DNA from: Candidatus Tayloriibacteriota bacterium
Lineage (GTDB): Bacteria; Patescibacteriota; Minisyncoccia; Phycocordibacterales; SIBU01
Direction of reading: 5' to 3'
NCBI GenBank assembly: GCA_016188455.1
Contig: JACPHR010000003.1
Span: 1 to 33,434 of the forward strand
Length of the DNA stretch: 33,434 bases
Shown here piece by piece: positions 1 to 6,991 of the stretch. Within the stretch, counting starts at the first letter, position 1. Each line of letters opens with the position of its first letter. Position numbers and translations under genes: made by a program. The notes beneath the pieces are model-generated. The model did no database searches, was not told where the DNA came from, and saw only the letters and a list, made by a program, of their open reading frames with translations.

Positions 1-225
1 AAGCTGGCGGACATGGTGGTCGTCGGAGACCGCGTCCTCGGCGACTGGCTTGTCGTCAAAAACCATAAACCGGATGTTATCGCTCTCGGATACGACCAAC
101 AGGAACTGGCCGAAGCCTTAAACCAATTTTTCGGAGAAAACGGGCTTGGGCCGAAATGTGTTTTTATAAAACCCTACTCGGATAGCTCTCTCCACTCCAC
201 TAAACTTAGAAGGAGAGTGATATAA
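1..225 (+). CDS. Cytidylyltransferase-like protein, C-terminal part (5' end outside window)
   Basis: The frame is open from base 1 and ends at TAA 223-225, so only the last 74 codons are visible. The stretch GDRVLGDWLVV, the ALGYDQ motif and a final hydrophilic segment rich in K/R match the C-terminal half of the small nucleotidyltransferases of the TagD / archaeal FAD-synthetase type, which transfer CMP or AMP from the NTP to a phosphorylated substrate. The catalytic HxGH motif would lie upstream and cannot be checked. The stop overlaps the next start by one base (TAATG), so translation of the following PAP2 gene is probably coupled. The substrate cannot be told from this fragment. Confidence 0.75.
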   Translation, partial: KLADMVVVGDRVLGDWLVVKNHKPDVIALGYDQQELAEALNQFFGENGLGPKCVFIKPYSDSSLHSTKLRRRVI

Positions 226-773
226 TGATTATGATGTCAGATATCAACACATCTACGTTTTTTTTGTTAAACGGCTTGGCCGGCCAGTCAATGCTCCTTG
301 ATCGGTTAATCGTTTTTTTGGCGGTCTATCTGGTCTACATCATTGCCGCGGTTTTTATTTTAGGAATTATTTTTTGGCGCGCGTCCCGCTCCGAAAAGAT
401 TAAGACAGCCGCCATAGCTTTAATAAGCGTGGCGGTTAGCCGAGGAATTTTCGTGGAGGCTATTCGCTTTTTTTACCACCATCCCCGCCCGTTTGCGGCG
501 CTCCCGGGAGCGCGCCAGCTTTTCCCCGAAACGGGTTACTCTTTCCCTTCGGGACACACCGCCTTTTTTTTCGCCCTTTCCGCCGTTGTTTATCACTATC
601 ACAAAAAGGCCGGTGTCACTTTTTTTGTCCTAAGCGCGATTATGGGTCTGGCGCGAATCGCTGCCGGAGTTCACTACCCTTTTGATATTATCGGCGGCGC
701 GCTCATTGGGTGGCTCGTAGGATTTGGAATTTGCGCCCTAGCAAAGCGTTTTAGCGTCAAGGATGTGCAATAG
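225..773 (+). CDS. PAP2-family membrane phosphatase (undecaprenyl-diphosphatase-like)
   Basis: This 182-aa integral membrane protein carries the three PAP2 motifs. Motif 1 is R-x6-RP at about residues 81-89, with Arg in place of the usual Lys. Motif 2 is PSGH at 108-111. Motif 3 is AR-x6-H-x3-D at about 143-154. Hydrophobic segments lie near residues 25-52, 62-80, 112-122, 130-147 and 155-173. The family hydrolyses lipid pyrophosphates; the length and simple layout fit a BcrC-like undecaprenyl-pyrophosphate phosphatase that recycles the cell-wall lipid carrier. An AGGAG sequence nine bases before ATG 225 supports that start, although in-frame ATGs at 231 and 234 are possible. The exact lipid substrate is inferred. 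Confidence 0.88.
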   Translation: MIMMSDINTSTFFLLNGLAGQSMLLDRLIVFLAVYLVYIIAAVFILGIIFWRASRSEKIKTAAIALISVAVSRGIFVEAIRFFYHHPRPFAALPGARQLFPETGYSFPSGHTAFFFALSAVVYHYHKKAGVTFFVLSAIMGLARIAAGVHYPFDIIGGALIGWLVGFGICALAKRFSVKDVQ

Positions 774-790
774 TGTAGGCATTATCCGCG

Positions 791-799
791 TGGTATAAT
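791..799 (+). promoter_or_regulatory. Extended -10 promoter, near-leaderless
   Basis: TGGTATAAT is a TGn-extended -10 box that ends eight bases before the ATG at 808. The expected start of transcription falls about two bases before the start codon. No good -35 box and no Shine-Dalgarno sequence are seen. Confidence 0.6.
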
Positions 800-807
800 A
801 TTGTTGT

Positions 808-2277
808 ATGAAAAAATTCGGCATAACTTTGTGCTTAGGAATACTCGCGCTTCTTTCCCCTGCTCTCACAAGCGCCGCGGATACGCCCGCAATAGTTTCT
901 TTTAACGTCCCGACCAGTCTTGAATCAGGACAAGTTGCCAGTTTTGCCTGGACCATAAACGGCGGGGGGCATTCGTTTATAATCTTTTGCTCCCAAGGCA
1001 TCAAGCTCAAATATGTTTCCACTAATAAAACTTTTCCGTGCGACGTAAAAACTGCCATAAGCCCCGCCGCCTCTGATGGTATTTCCCTTATTGTCGCCAA
1101 TGTCAGCGGTAACCCGAGAATTTTAACCGTGCGGCTTATTCCAAAAGACGGCAGCGGCGTTGAGTATCTTGCCGGAGCCAGCGAAGTTCCAATATATGTC
1201 AATCCTTCCCGCCAACCGATTACGATTTTTTACACCAACGCGACGACAACCGTTTCCGGCGCGGCGACCACTTTTTATTGGACTACCCTATACCTTGACG
1301 GCGTTAATCTCAGAATCGCTTGCAATGATATGATTACGGCCACCTCATCAACCTACGGCGTCGGCGTCTTGCCCTGCGGCCGAACCATTTTCCCTGCCGA
1401 CCTGCCCGGCTCCGGGTCGGTTACTGTTAAATTTAAAAACGTTTCTCCAACGGAAATTCCTCTTGATGTCACGCTCTTTCCGGCTATGTCGCCCGGCGTC
1501 TACGACGGCACTCGTGCCTTGACCATAAATCTTTTGGTCGCCTCGGACGCCCAAAAGCCGATTGCTCTTTCCTACTTTACGGCTTCCCGCCAAAAAATCT
1601 TTTCCGGCGATTCGGTTTCTTTTTCCTGGTCCTTTCTAAACGGCTCCGGTGTGAATCTGAAACTGTCTTGCGCCCCCTCTGTCACCTACAGTTCTTTCAC
1701 CGCCGCCACAACCACCTCATTGCCTTGCGACACCTACGGGTGGCCAAACCCGTTAAGCCCGACAGGCTCAACTTCCGTTACTTTTTCTAACTCTGGAACA
1801 TCTGGCCAAACCTCCACCATCTCCATTTTTCCGCAACGTAAGGACCTGACCTACGACGGCAGCCAAGTCGCCAGCGTCAAAATCAACGTGGAGCCTGCGG
1901 CAAAAGTCGCCCCGCCGTCAGCCCCGTCCGCCGTGGCGTCGACACCGGCAGTTTCAACTTCAAGTCCTACCGCCGGTTTTCTTGGAGCAGCCACAACAAA
2001 ACCCGCCGGCGCCCCCATTAGTCTTGGCGGTAAAAACATTTTTAAGCGGCCGCTTGACATCGGCTCGCGGGGCGACGACGTAAGGCTCCTTCAAATTTTC
2101 CTGGCTAAGGACAAGAGTGTCTATCCTGAAGGCTACGCCACCGGCTATTTCGGTCCAATCACCGCCCGAGCCGTTGGCCGATTCCAGCTTAAATACGGCC
2201 TGGTCAAATCGTCCCGAGAATCGGGCTACGGATTCGTCGGGCCGAAAACCCGGACGCTCTTAAATTCGCTCCAGTAA
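808..2277 (+). CDS. Secreted protein: three Cys-paired Ig-like repeats plus peptidoglycan-binding domain
   Basis: This 489-aa protein begins with a clear Sec signal peptide (MKK, hydrophobic core, cut near ALTSAAD at about residue 24). Three repeats of roughly 110 residues follow (about 27-133, 134-250 and 251-360). Each has a pattern like 'SFxW...G..L..C......PC(D/G)' with two cysteines about 20-25 residues apart, as in disulfide-stabilised Ig-like folds. A linker rich in Ala/Pro/Ser/Thr (about 365-400) leads to a PG_binding_1 domain (about 414-489; LDIGSRGDDVRLLQ ... GYFGPITARAVGRFQ). The protein is probably exported and anchored to peptidoglycan. The two-cysteine repeats would depend on an oxidising exterior, so a disulfide-forming enzyme such as the DsbA-like protein at 28005 could matter. 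Its specific role is unknown. Confidence 0.85.
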   Translation: MKKFGITLCLGILALLSPALTSAADTPAIVSFNVPTSLESGQVASFAWTINGGGHSFIIFCSQGIKLKYVSTNKTFPCDVKTAISPAASDGISLIVANVSGNPRILTVRLIPKDGSGVEYLAGASEVPIYVNPSRQPITIFYTNATTTVSGAATTFYWTTLYLDGVNLRIACNDMITATSSTYGVGVLPCGRTIFPADLPGSGSVTVKFKNVSPTEIPLDVTLFPAMSPGVYDGTRALTINLLVASDAQKPIALSYFTASRQKIFSGDSVSFSWSFLNGSGVNLKLSCAPSVTYSSFTAATTTSLPCDTYGWPNPLSPTGSTSVTFSNSGTSGQTSTISIFPQRKDLTYDGSQVASVKINVEPAAKVAPPSAPSAVASTPAVSTSSPTAGFLGAATTKPAGAPISLGGKNIFKRPLDIGSRGDDVRLLQIFLAKDKSVYPEGYATGYFGPITARAVGRFQLKYGLVKSSRESGYGFVGPKTRTLLNSLQ

Positions 2278-2278
2278 A

Positions 2279-2316
2279 CCCCCACACCAATCCGCCATGG
2301 CGGATTGGTGTGGGGG
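2279..2316. terminator. Bidirectional terminator-like perfect palindrome
   Basis: A 38-nt perfect palindrome (19-bp arms, no extra loop bases) sits two bases after the stop of the secreted protein and just before the convergent 112-aa gene. Neither side has a long T-run (TAAAAAG on one side, TTTACTG on the other), so it is either a weak bidirectional terminator or a stabilising hairpin. Confidence 0.65.
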
Positions 2317-2323
2317 TAAAAAG

Positions 2324-2662
2324 TTACGCAGCGTTTAATTTTTGCGTTGCAAGGCGGAATGTTTTAATGACATCGCGCGCCATATAGAAAAGCACTATCA
2401 GAGTACCGATGGCGATAGCCTGAATGGCAAATCTTGTGTTGAGAAAGGCGGCGGTTAAAAACCGAAGGACTTTCGGCAGTTCCAGAAAGCTCGGCATATT
2501 GCGCAAAACATTCGGCACCGAAACAAAAAAACCGGCGGCCGCCACAAGCGAGGCCAGCAAGGCGATTTTGGGGACAAAAACCCGCGGCAGGCTTTTGACG
2601 CCGTAAATAAAGCGCACGCGCCGCATGATGTTTTCTTTTAAAATGATTTCTTGTCTGTTCAT
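2324..2662 (-). CDS. Small membrane protein downstream of the ECF sigma factor (unknown function)
   Basis: This 112-aa protein has a basic N-terminus (RQEIILKENIMRRVRF), two hydrophobic segments (about residues 31-48 and 77-95) and a basic C-terminal tail. No family is recognised. It follows the ECF sigma gene on the same strand with an 87-nt spacer containing an imperfect hairpin, so the two are probably co-transcribed. A membrane protein next to an ECF sigma factor is the usual place for an anti-sigma factor, but it has no visible zinc-binding HxxxCxxC anti-sigma motif, so that role is only a guess. Start at ATG 2662; a later Met (MRRVRF) is also possible. Confidence 0.65.
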   Translation of the reverse strand: MNRQEIILKENIMRRVRFIYGVKSLPRVFVPKIALLASLVAAAGFFVSVPNVLRNMPSFLELPKVLRFLTAAFLNTRFAIQAIAIGTLIVLFYMARDVIKTFRLATQKLNAA

Positions 2663-2749
2663 AAATTTATGACTTATGACTGAATAACTGATGACTGAAT
2701 GGCCGGTGTAATTCTTTGGTTATTCAGTAATCCAGTTATTAGTTATGCG
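2663..2749. repeat. Intercistronic hairpin repeat, TGACTGAATAACTGA family (copy 1)
   Basis: The spacer contains TGACTGAAT-type units on the left and complementary ATTCAGTAATCCAGTTAT-type units on the right, able to fold into a hairpin. Bases 2712-2746 match 23828-23862 between rpsK and rpsD at 32 of 35 positions. Confidence 0.6.
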
Positions 2750-3340
2750 TTAAACCTTATTGAGATTCATCTTCTTAATTTCCTTCTTCGCCCGATGAAT
2801 GCGGGCGCGCACGGCCCCAAGGGAAATACCCTCCATTTTCGCTATTTCCTTCTGGGCTTTGCCTTCTACGCTGTATAACCTCAGCACCCGGCCTAAAATT
2901 ACAGGCAGTTTTGAAATGAGAGACAGGACATAATCGGTATCAAGTTTTTGCTCAAATGAATTGAGGTCGTACTTTGACGGCACCAGCTCCTGAATCTCGG
3001 GGTCAAGGTCGCTTAAAAAAACTTGTTCGCCTTTGAGCTTTTTGTACTTGGTAAAACAAGTATTGATAAGAATCTTATAGCCCCAGGATTTGAAGGTCGC
3101 GCCCTCTTGCACCTGAAACCTGGCGGCGTTGAGGTAAATTTTCACAAAGGTATCCTGCACAACGTCACGGGCGGTTTCCGGGTCGTTTTTGATGATGTAA
3201 TTGGCTTTCCGCAGAAAGGCTTCCTGATAGCGGTCCACCAGAACCGAAAATATGTCGGGGTTTTTGACTGAAACGGCGAGAATTTCCTCGTCGCTTCGGG
3301 CGGTTACGTTTGGATTTTCGGAAACTTCGTCAAGTAACAT
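2750..3340 (-). CDS. RNA polymerase sigma factor, ECF (sigma-70 family, regions 2 and 4)
   Basis: This 196-aa protein has a region-2 domain (about residues 28-95; FSVLVDRYQEAFLRKANYII, DVVQDTFVKIYLNAARF, FKSWGYKILINTC) and a region-4 helix-turn-helix domain (about 135-192; LSLISKLPVILGRVLRLYSVEG, QKEIAKMEGISLGAVRARIHRAKK). Regions 1 and 3 are missing, as in ECF sigma factors. It directs core RNA polymerase to an alternative promoter set that cannot be deduced here. A good vegetative-type promoter lies upstream (3412-3440), and a GC-rich hairpin (GGGCCCCG-GTTT-CGGGGCTC) in its leader at about 3370-3391 could influence translation. No clear Shine-Dalgarno precedes ATG 3340. It heads a two-gene unit with the 112-aa membrane protein. 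Confidence 0.9.
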   Translation of the reverse strand: MLLDEVSENPNVTARSDEEILAVSVKNPDIFSVLVDRYQEAFLRKANYIIKNDPETARDVVQDTFVKIYLNAARFQVQEGATFKSWGYKILINTCFTKYKKLKGEQVFLSDLDPEIQELVPSKYDLNSFEQKLDTDYVLSLISKLPVILGRVLRLYSVEGKAQKEIAKMEGISLGAVRARIHRAKKEIKKMNLNKV

Positions 3341-3411
3341 ACGTTGTAGGCCGTTTAGCCGCCGGAGGAGAGCCCCGAAACCGGGGCCCTCAAAGCCGGC
3401 TTATTTAAGCT

Positions 3412-3440
3412 ATTATATCGACCTTATTCCTTTTTTGCAA
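3412..3440 (-). promoter_or_regulatory. Promoter of the ECF sigma gene
   Basis: On the minus strand: TTGCAA (3440-3435), a 17-bp spacer, TATAAT (3417-3412). The leader to ATG 3340 is about 65 nt and contains a GC-rich hairpin. Confidence 0.7.
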
Positions 3441-3543
3441 CAGCCAACCATGGGGTAATGTTACAAAAGAAAGCCGGAACCTTAAATTGTGATATGATGG
3501 GAAAAGAAGCGAAAACTGAAATCTTAAACAAAAAGGCACGCCT

Positions 3544-3765
3544 ATGAAATGGCATGAAATGGAAGGCGTGCCGGAAGGGTCGCTTCTGGTTCGCCTCGGC
3601 AGTAATCGAAGAGTTTTTCTTCTTGAAAAGTTCGGCCCGCCGATTGAGAAAATCAGGGTCAGATACCTAGACACCAGAGAAGTGGAGGACCGAGCCGACC
3701 CTAAAGATTTTGACCGGCTCAAACCGCCGCCCGGCACGGTACCGAGAACTGACGGCAGTTCTTGA
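3544..3765 (+). CDS. Hypothetical 73-aa basic/acidic soluble protein
   Basis: This short ORF encodes a highly charged soluble protein (EGVPEGSLLVRLGSNRRVFLL..., then YLDTREVEDRADP) without signal peptide or membrane segment. No family is recognised. It is taken as real, rather than the overlapping 129-aa minus-strand ORF, because its composition is protein-like, a TATGAT box lies about 45 nt upstream (3493-3498), and a good terminator for this strand follows at 3785-3816. It lies between divergent and convergent neighbours and so is probably a single-gene unit. The start may be ATG 3544 or ATG 3553. Confidence 0.55.
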   Translation: MKWHEMEGVPEGSLLVRLGSNRRVFLLEKFGPPIEKIRVRYLDTREVEDRADPKDFDRLKPPPGTVPRTDGSS

Positions 3766-3784
3766 CTCACCCGCGTTTTGCTCA

Positions 3785-3816
3785 AGAAGCTCAAGAAATT
3801 CTTTGGGCTTCTTTTT
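3785..3816 (+). terminator. Rho-independent terminator of the 73-aa gene
   Basis: The stem AGAAGCTCAAG pairs with CTTTGGGCTTCT (one G.T and one weak pair) around a short ATT-containing loop and runs into TTTTT at 3812-3816. It ends just before the convergent aspS stop. Confidence 0.65.
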
Positions 3817-3824
3817 AATGGCTA

Positions 3825-5219
3825 TCATTTCTCAAGTTTGATACCCAGTTCCTTTAATTGTTTTAAATTAGGCTCTGACGGAGCGTCCATCATCAAGTCT
3901 CGGCCCTCGCCGGTTTTCGGGAACGCGATGACTTCGCGAATATTCGGTTCTCCCATCAAAATCATCACGACGCGGTCAATGCCGGGAGCGAAGCCGCCGT
4001 GCGGCGGCGCGCCGTACTTAAAAGCTTCCAGCATGTGGCCGAATTTTTTCTGCTGTTCCCCCTCGGAAATTTTCAAAAGTTCAAACACTTTCTTCTGCCT
4101 GTCGGACTGGTGAATCCGAATACTACCAGAACTTAGTTCATGGCCGTTGAGCACTAAATCATATGAATTAGTTTTGATATTGAATAAATCTTCTCCTCGC
4201 ATAAATTTGTCCACGTCCTCTTCTTTGATTGAGCAAAACGGGTGATGCGTCGCCTGTATCTCCCCGTCATCATTTTTCTCAAACATCGGAAAATCAACGA
4301 TCCAAACAAAGCAGAGCTCGTCCTTGTCGTTTTTATCCTTGCGCAAGTCCGGCTTGTCGGAGCCGTATCTTTTCAAGCACTCCGCGTGAGTCAGGCGCGG
4401 AAAAGGCGCCGAAGCGATTTTCTTTTCGGGGAAAAGTTTCCGCACCAGCTCAATAAACATTTGCTCGGTAAACTGTAAAACATCTTCCTGGCTGACGAAG
4501 GACATTTCGTAATCAAGCTGGGTGAATTCCGGCTGGCGGTCGCCACGCAGATCCTCGTCGCGCATACAGCGGGCAATTTGAAAATAGCGCTCAAAACCCG
4601 CCACCATTGAAAGCTGTTTGAATTGCTGGGGCGACTGCGGCAGGGCGTAAAACTTGCCTTTTTCCAGGCGCGAGGGCACGATGTACTCGCGCGAGCCTTC
4701 CGGCGTGCCTTTCATCAAAATCGGCGTTTCAATTTCCACAAAATCGTGCCGGTGCATGTAGTCGCGGAAAAAAGAAATAATTTTGTCGCGCATTTTGATG
4801 TTGCGCTGAAGCCGCGGACGGCGCAGGTCTAGGTAACGGTATTTGAGCCGCGATTCTTCACCTATCTCACGGCCATCGCTCCGAACATCAAAGGGCGGCG
4901 TCAGAGCTTCGTTCAAAACTTCAACGGCAAGAATTTCAAGCTCAATGGCGCCGTTCGGCTCGTCAAGGTTTACCATTTTTTCCGGCCGCTTATTTACCTT
5001 ACCGGTAACGCTCAAAACCCATTCGGGCCGAACGGTATCGGCGAGCGCGTGCGCTTCTTTATGGCTCGGAAGCGCCGCCATCTGCACCTTGCCACTCGCG
5101 TCCCGCAAATCAATGAAAATCAGCTTGCCGTGGTCGCGCCGAACATCCACCCAGCCGGCGATAGTTACTTCTTCGCCCACTTTTTTCAAAAGTTCTTTAA
5201 TATGTGTTCGGTTTGGCAT
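3825..5219 (-). CDS. aspS: Aspartyl-tRNA synthetase, compact form lacking the GAD domain
   Basis: This class II aminoacyl-tRNA synthetase charges tRNA-Asp (or tRNA-Asx) with aspartate in the cytoplasm. Visible parts in order: OB-fold anticodon-binding domain (about residues 1-110; GWVDVRRDHGKLIFIDLRD), the hinge RYLDLRRPRLQRN, motif 2 (about 205-235; FQIARCMRDEDLRGDRQPEF), and motif 3 near the end (GGFAPGIDRVVMILMG). Typical bacterial AspRS has about 590 residues with a GAD insertion of about 130 residues after YGSDKPDLR. Here only about ten residues separate that motif from FVWIVDFPMFE, giving 464 aa. ATG 5219 is chosen because it is one base from the trpS stop and starts at the expected OB fold; the longer ORF would need TTG 5240 inside trpS. 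It is co-transcribed with trpS. Confidence 0.95.
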   Translation of the reverse strand: MPNRTHIKELLKKVGEEVTIAGWVDVRRDHGKLIFIDLRDASGKVQMAALPSHKEAHALADTVRPEWVLSVTGKVNKRPEKMVNLDEPNGAIELEILAVEVLNEALTPPFDVRSDGREIGEESRLKYRYLDLRRPRLQRNIKMRDKIISFFRDYMHRHDFVEIETPILMKGTPEGSREYIVPSRLEKGKFYALPQSPQQFKQLSMVAGFERYFQIARCMRDEDLRGDRQPEFTQLDYEMSFVSQEDVLQFTEQMFIELVRKLFPEKKIASAPFPRLTHAECLKRYGSDKPDLRKDKNDKDELCFVWIVDFPMFEKNDDGEIQATHHPFCSIKEEDVDKFMRGEDLFNIKTNSYDLVLNGHELSSGSIRIHQSDRQKKVFELLKISEGEQQKKFGHMLEAFKYGAPPHGGFAPGIDRVVMILMGEPNIREVIAFPKTGEGRDLMMDAPSEPNLKQLKELGIKLEK

Positions 5220-5220
5220 T

Positions 5221-6177
5221 TTAATATAATCGTACTCCAACTTTTTCCCGCACGATTTTCATCTTTGCTTCAGCTACCGCCTTGGCCTGCTCGCCGCCGG
5301 CTTTGAGGATTTTCAAGACCGCGCCGGGGTTTTTCGCCAATTCTTTTCGCTTCTCCCGCAACGGTCGGATGAAGGTTTTGATGTCGGTAATGAGCGCCTC
5401 CTTCAAGTCCTTATACTTCCCCGCTTTGCTTTGATACAGTGAATCGAGGCCTGCTTCCGGGCGAAACAATTTGTGAATTTCGTAAACATTTTTAGGAATA
5501 CCGGAAGCGGAATCCGTCACAATGCTCATTACCAGTTTTTCAATCTCGGCGTCTTCGGCAAAAAGCGGAATGGTATTGTTGTGGCTTTTGCTCATCTTGC
5601 GCCCGTCAATGCCTGGCACCACGGCGACATTCGGTAAAATTTTTGGTTCAGGCAACTTAAAAGTCTCGCCGAAGACTCGATTGAATTTCTCCGCGGTATC
5701 ACGAGCGTATTCCACGTGCTGTTTCTGGTCGGCTCCCACGGGCACGACATCCGTATCATAAAGCAAAATATCCGCCGCCATGAGCATGGGGTAGTTGAAA
5801 AGCCCGACGCTCACCTCCTTGCCTTTGGCCTCGGCGTCTTTGTAAGCGTGGGCCCGCTCCAAAAACGGCATGGCCGTAATGGTGTCAAAAATCCACGCCA
5901 GCTCGGCGTGTTCGGAAACATCGGACTGCTTGAAGATAACAGATTTCTTAGGGTCAAGTCCGATAGCCAAATAATCGAGCGCCAGCGCCAGGATATTTTC
6001 ACGCATCATTTTCGCTTCCTGAACAGTGTTTAGCGCGTGGTAATCGGCAATCATGAAATAGCAGGAATGTTTTTCCTGAAATTCCACGAACTGCTTCATC
6101 GCCCCGAAATAGTTGCCGATATGCGGCCTGCCCGAAGGTTGAACGCCCGAAAGCAAGATCTTCTTGGCTGTTTTCAT
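5221..6177 (-). CDS. trpS: Tryptophanyl-tRNA synthetase
   Basis: This class I synthetase charges tRNA-Trp. The protein opens with KILLSGVQPSGRPHIGNY, containing the HIGN form of the HIGH motif at residues 19-22, and has the KMSKS loop intact near residue 198. The size (318 aa) is normal. ATG 6177 is preferred because GGAG (6187-6184) lies six bases before it; ATG 6180 and 6189 are in frame. It overlaps closely with aspS (one base between stop and start), forming a trpS-aspS operon. The leader upstream contains the 34-nt palindrome at 6255-6288. A degenerate second copy of the trpS start lies 4 kb away at 10172-10267. Confidence 0.96.
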   Translation of the reverse strand: MKTAKKILLSGVQPSGRPHIGNYFGAMKQFVEFQEKHSCYFMIADYHALNTVQEAKMMRENILALALDYLAIGLDPKKSVIFKQSDVSEHAELAWIFDTITAMPFLERAHAYKDAEAKGKEVSVGLFNYPMLMAADILLYDTDVVPVGADQKQHVEYARDTAEKFNRVFGETFKLPEPKILPNVAVVPGIDGRKMSKSHNNTIPLFAEDAEIEKLVMSIVTDSASGIPKNVYEIHKLFRPEAGLDSLYQSKAGKYKDLKEALITDIKTFIRPLREKRKELAKNPGAVLKILKAGGEQAKAVAEAKMKIVREKVGVRLY

Positions 6178-6254
6178 CATACGCTCCATAATACCAAACT
6201 TTCAGAACGTTTCCAATTTTAATTTGATTCTCGTTTTAGCTCCTGAGTGATTCA

Positions 6255-6288
6255 AGCATCAGTACATTCGCGCGAATGTACCGATGCT
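6255..6288. repeat. Palindrome with GTACATTCGCGCGAATGTAC-type core, copy a
   Basis: A 34-nt inverted repeat (16 of 17 arm pairs) with core GTACATTCGCGCGAATGTAC lies between arsR and trpS. The 20-nt core recurs exactly at 10367-10386 and in altered form at 6639-6666. It could be an operator, a leader hairpin of trpS, or a dispersed palindromic repeat. Confidence 0.75.
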
Positions 6289-6342
6289 ACCCGAACGTCC
6301 AGCGGCGTTCAAACTTAACCGTTGAAAGTTCAATTTAGCAAC

Positions 6343-6603
6343 TCAAAGCGAAACTATAATGTGCTTCGATATTGAGTCTAAATTTGGCGAAAGCATGTAA
6401 AATATCTGCGGGCCGCGTTGTCCCTTTTCCACAATATCAACAGCGGACAGAATTTTCAAATGTTTTGACGTGGCTCGTATTGAAAGGTCAATGTCATCGG
6501 CAATTTCGCCGACAAACTTTTCATCACTATCCTTCAAAACTTTAATAATGGACAAACGTTTCAAATTTGCCAACGCTTTTAAAACTTTCTCCATCTTTTT
6601 CAT
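6343..6603 (-). CDS. ArsR-family winged-helix transcriptional regulator
   Basis: This 86-aa wHTH protein has the pattern KVLKALANLKRLSIIKVLKD, then GEIADDIDLSIRATSKHLKILSAVDIV as recognition helix and turn, and a beta-wing (EKGQRGPQIFYML). No cysteine or histidine pair typical of metal-sensing ArsR/SmtB members is visible, so its signal is unknown. The ORF opens at TTG 6612, but the GGAG belongs to the leader; ATG 6603 is chosen, with ATG 6594 as alternative. TGGTATAAT ends nine bases before ATG 6603. The palindrome at 6639-6666 lies in the -35 region, which is where an autoregulatory operator would be expected. It may control the neighbouring cation ATPase or trpS; this is inference. Confidence 0.85.
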   Translation of the reverse strand: MKKMEKVLKALANLKRLSIIKVLKDSDEKFVGEIADDIDLSIRATSKHLKILSAVDIVEKGQRGPQIFYMLSPNLDSISKHIIVSL

Positions 6604-6612
6604 AACCTCCAA

Positions 6613-6621
6613 ATTATACCA
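6613..6621 (-). promoter_or_regulatory. Extended -10 promoter of arsR-type gene
   Basis: Minus strand TGGTATAAT (6621-6613). The predicted start point lies about three bases before ATG 6603. The upstream palindrome at 6639-6666 covers the -35 zone. Confidence 0.65.
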
Positions 6622-6638
6622 CTTGTAACAAATACCGC

Positions 6639-6666
6639 ACAGGACCTTTCGCGCGAATGAACCTGT
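6639..6666. repeat. Palindrome family copy b, in the arsR promoter region
   Basis: This 28-nt degenerate copy matches the perfect palindrome at 10363-10390 at 24 of 28 positions, keeping the TTCGCGCGAA core and the outer ACAGG/CCTGT ends. Its position over the -35 region of the regulator gene suggests an operator. Confidence 0.65.
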
Positions 6667-6991
6667 CTTCAGTTTTGAGCTTTGTTGACTTCTTAAATTG
6701 TAGTGCTCTCGGCCGGAGATTCGACCGCTACTCGGTCAGTACCCCGATTGCTTTTTCTGCTCGTGCAGACACTCCAGAAAAAGCTCGATCAGGCTTCGAC
6801 TCCGGCAAGTTCCAACACCCGTTGGAACTCTTAAGCGCAAAACTCAAAAACTCGTTTTGTGCAGTATTCTTGAATTAGTCCGGACCGCTTTCGCCTTTCG
6901 ACAGGCTCGGGGCGAGGAAGCCCCCCCTTCCGCCGTGTTCTTGCGGGAACGGAAACGGATTTGGCGGACTGCTATTATTCTGCTTATGATT
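6667..6991. repeat. Gene-free region with tRNA-derived and other repeats
   Basis: No convincing gene is present. Bases 6703-6742 are the reverse complement of 10966-11005 (39 of 40 identical), ending like a tRNA 3' arm (TCGAATCTCCGGCCGAGAGC on the minus strand). Bases 6792-6806 match 10946-10960 in inverse. Bases 6859-6884 carry a 26-nt unit also found at 11054 and, inverted, at 12299-12324. Bases around 6893-6912 contain TTCGACAGGCTC, a repeat also inserted in dnaK. Confidence 0.6.

Noticed and set aside
3405-3794. 129-aa minus-strand ORF
   Set aside because: It covers the sigma promoter, the terminator and the whole 73-aa gene, and its Ser/Arg/Leu-rich composition is not protein-like.
6657-6878. 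73-aa plus-strand ORF after arsR
   Set aside because: Its sequence is made of the tRNA-derived fragment and other repeats found elsewhere in the window.
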